The notes beneath the pieces are model-generated. The model was not told the origin of the DNA and made no database searches. It saw nothing but the letters and a program-made list of their open reading frames with translations. Both the position numbers and the translations under genes were made by a program. From the NCBI RefSeq assembly GCF_010748935.1, contig NZ_CP048796.1, forward strand, positions 3,785,001-3,849,000: a DNA stretch of 64,000 nucleotides, given 5' to 3'. This document shows, piece after piece, positions 63,606-64,000 of this stretch (the first letter of the stretch is position 1; every line of letters begins with the position of its first letter). Source of the stretch: Providencia vermicola. Lineage in GTDB: Bacteria > Pseudomonadota > Gammaproteobacteria > Enterobacterales > Enterobacteriaceae.

Positions 63606-64000
63606 ATGGCTCTTGTGGATAATGTTGAGGCGGGTAAGCTGACTCTAAGTGAATTGATTAACACTTTGGCAAAAGATAAAAACTATTCTCTGTCAAAGTG
63701 GAATAAACGATACCGAGAATTAACAGCACAGCTACAGAAAACGCCAACATTCTTGATGCCTGAAACCGATGATTTGCTAAAACGACTATGGTATGAACGT
63801 AGTAATGGTATTGCGAGTATTAAACAAGGTGTTCCATCTTTAGTTGAATACGAACAGAATCTCCCACTACTTAGAGAGCTCACTGAGCGCATTCGTCAGC
63901 AGCCAGATGAAGCAACCTACCAATACGTCAACGATGCTCTGCAAGAGGCCAAAAAAAATGGGCAATTTAAGCGTATGTACTGGAGCTTAAAAAATCGTGT
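63606..64000 (+). CDS. Unidentified protein, cut by the window end
   Basis: An open frame of 131 codons runs from ATG 63606 to the window edge without a stop, with AAAGGAAAC upstream. The visible part begins MALVDNVEAGKLTLSEL and includes WNKRYRELTAQLQ, LKRLWYERSNGIAS and FKRMYWSLKNRV: mostly helical, charged, no signal peptide. I do not recognise a domain. The style recalls N-terminal regions of McrB-type restriction ATPases, but this is a guess; the rest of the gene is needed. The minus-strand frame over it is a shadow. Confidence 0.6.
   Translation, partial: MALVDNVEAGKLTLSELINTLAKDKNYSLSKWNKRYRELTAQLQKTPTFLMPETDDLLKRLWYERSNGIASIKQGVPSLVEYEQNLPLLRELTERIRQQPDEATYQYVNDALQEAKKNGQFKRMYWSLKNR

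Overview
The window looks like chromosomal DNA of a Morganellaceae enterobacterium, most probably Providencia or a close Proteus/Morganella relative. Evidence: a membrane-type L-amino acid deaminase of the Proteus/Providencia kind, two chaperone-usher fimbrial operons each headed by an MrpJ-type helix-turn-helix gene, potABCD, dmsABC/dmsD, a class I fumarase, yegD, a yfaY-type cinA gene, and AT-rich intergenic DNA. No rRNA, tRNA, CRISPR array or intact mobile element was recognised.

Layout. 308-8804 (minus): fimbrial operon 1, with an MrpJ-like regulator, major pilin, second pilin, usher, chaperone, an MrpE-like subunit, four tandem paralogous minor pilins and a last pilin. 9812-12177: DUF1992 protein, an AraC regulator broken by an in-frame amber codon, CsaA, and an NAD(P)H-dependent flavin reductase. 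12232-16229 (minus): potABCD spermidine/putrescine importer. 17021-18667: class I fumarase. 18820-24787 (minus): fimbrial operon 2, with regulator, major pilin, usher, chaperone, minor pilin and a two-domain tip adhesin candidate. 26037-28020: nitrilase-family hydrolase and LysR regulator.

28086-35014 (plus) is the most unusual part: seven genes, every junction overlapping, encoding a KAS III-like condensing enzyme, an extended SDR reductase, a metallo-beta-lactamase-fold hydrolase, an F390-synthetase/phenylacetate-CoA-ligase-like adenylating enzyme, a PAP2/Aur1-like membrane enzyme, a sterol-desaturase-type di-iron hydroxylase and a fatty-acid desaturase. Together they look like a compact pathway for an unidentified lipid: condensation, reduction, acyl activation or cyclisation, then membrane-bound tailoring. 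The condensation-reduction-adenylation trio parallels the OleA/OleD/OleC logic, but no OleB-type hydrolase is present and a metallo-hydrolase sits in the operon instead.

35125-41386 (minus): polysaccharide deacetylase-like protein, DmsD chaperone and the DMSO reductase operon dmsABC, with an FNR-like site upstream. 42420-44725 (plus): a KgtP-like MFS transporter and a third, solitary MrpJ-like regulator. 45840-47936 (plus): L-amino acid deaminase followed by an exported RidA-family protein. 48055-51716 (minus): a complete inner-membrane ferric-siderophore ABC importer of the CeuE/YclQ/VctP kind. 52545-54801: secreted protein of unknown function, thioredoxin-like protein and a Sel1/SPOR-domain protein. 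55932-59493: CinA-like protein, CPBP membrane protease and YegD. 59620-60225: a decayed IS200/IS605-type element. 60449-62152: an OlsF-like bifunctional acyltransferase (ornithine-lipid synthesis). 62567-63157: HutD/Ves protein. The window ends inside an unidentified plus-strand gene preceded by a 46-bp near-perfect palindrome.

Several start sites were moved to internal ATG codons where the longer reading frame began at TTG/GTG or lacked a signal peptide or ribosome binding site. Each such choice is explained in its entry.
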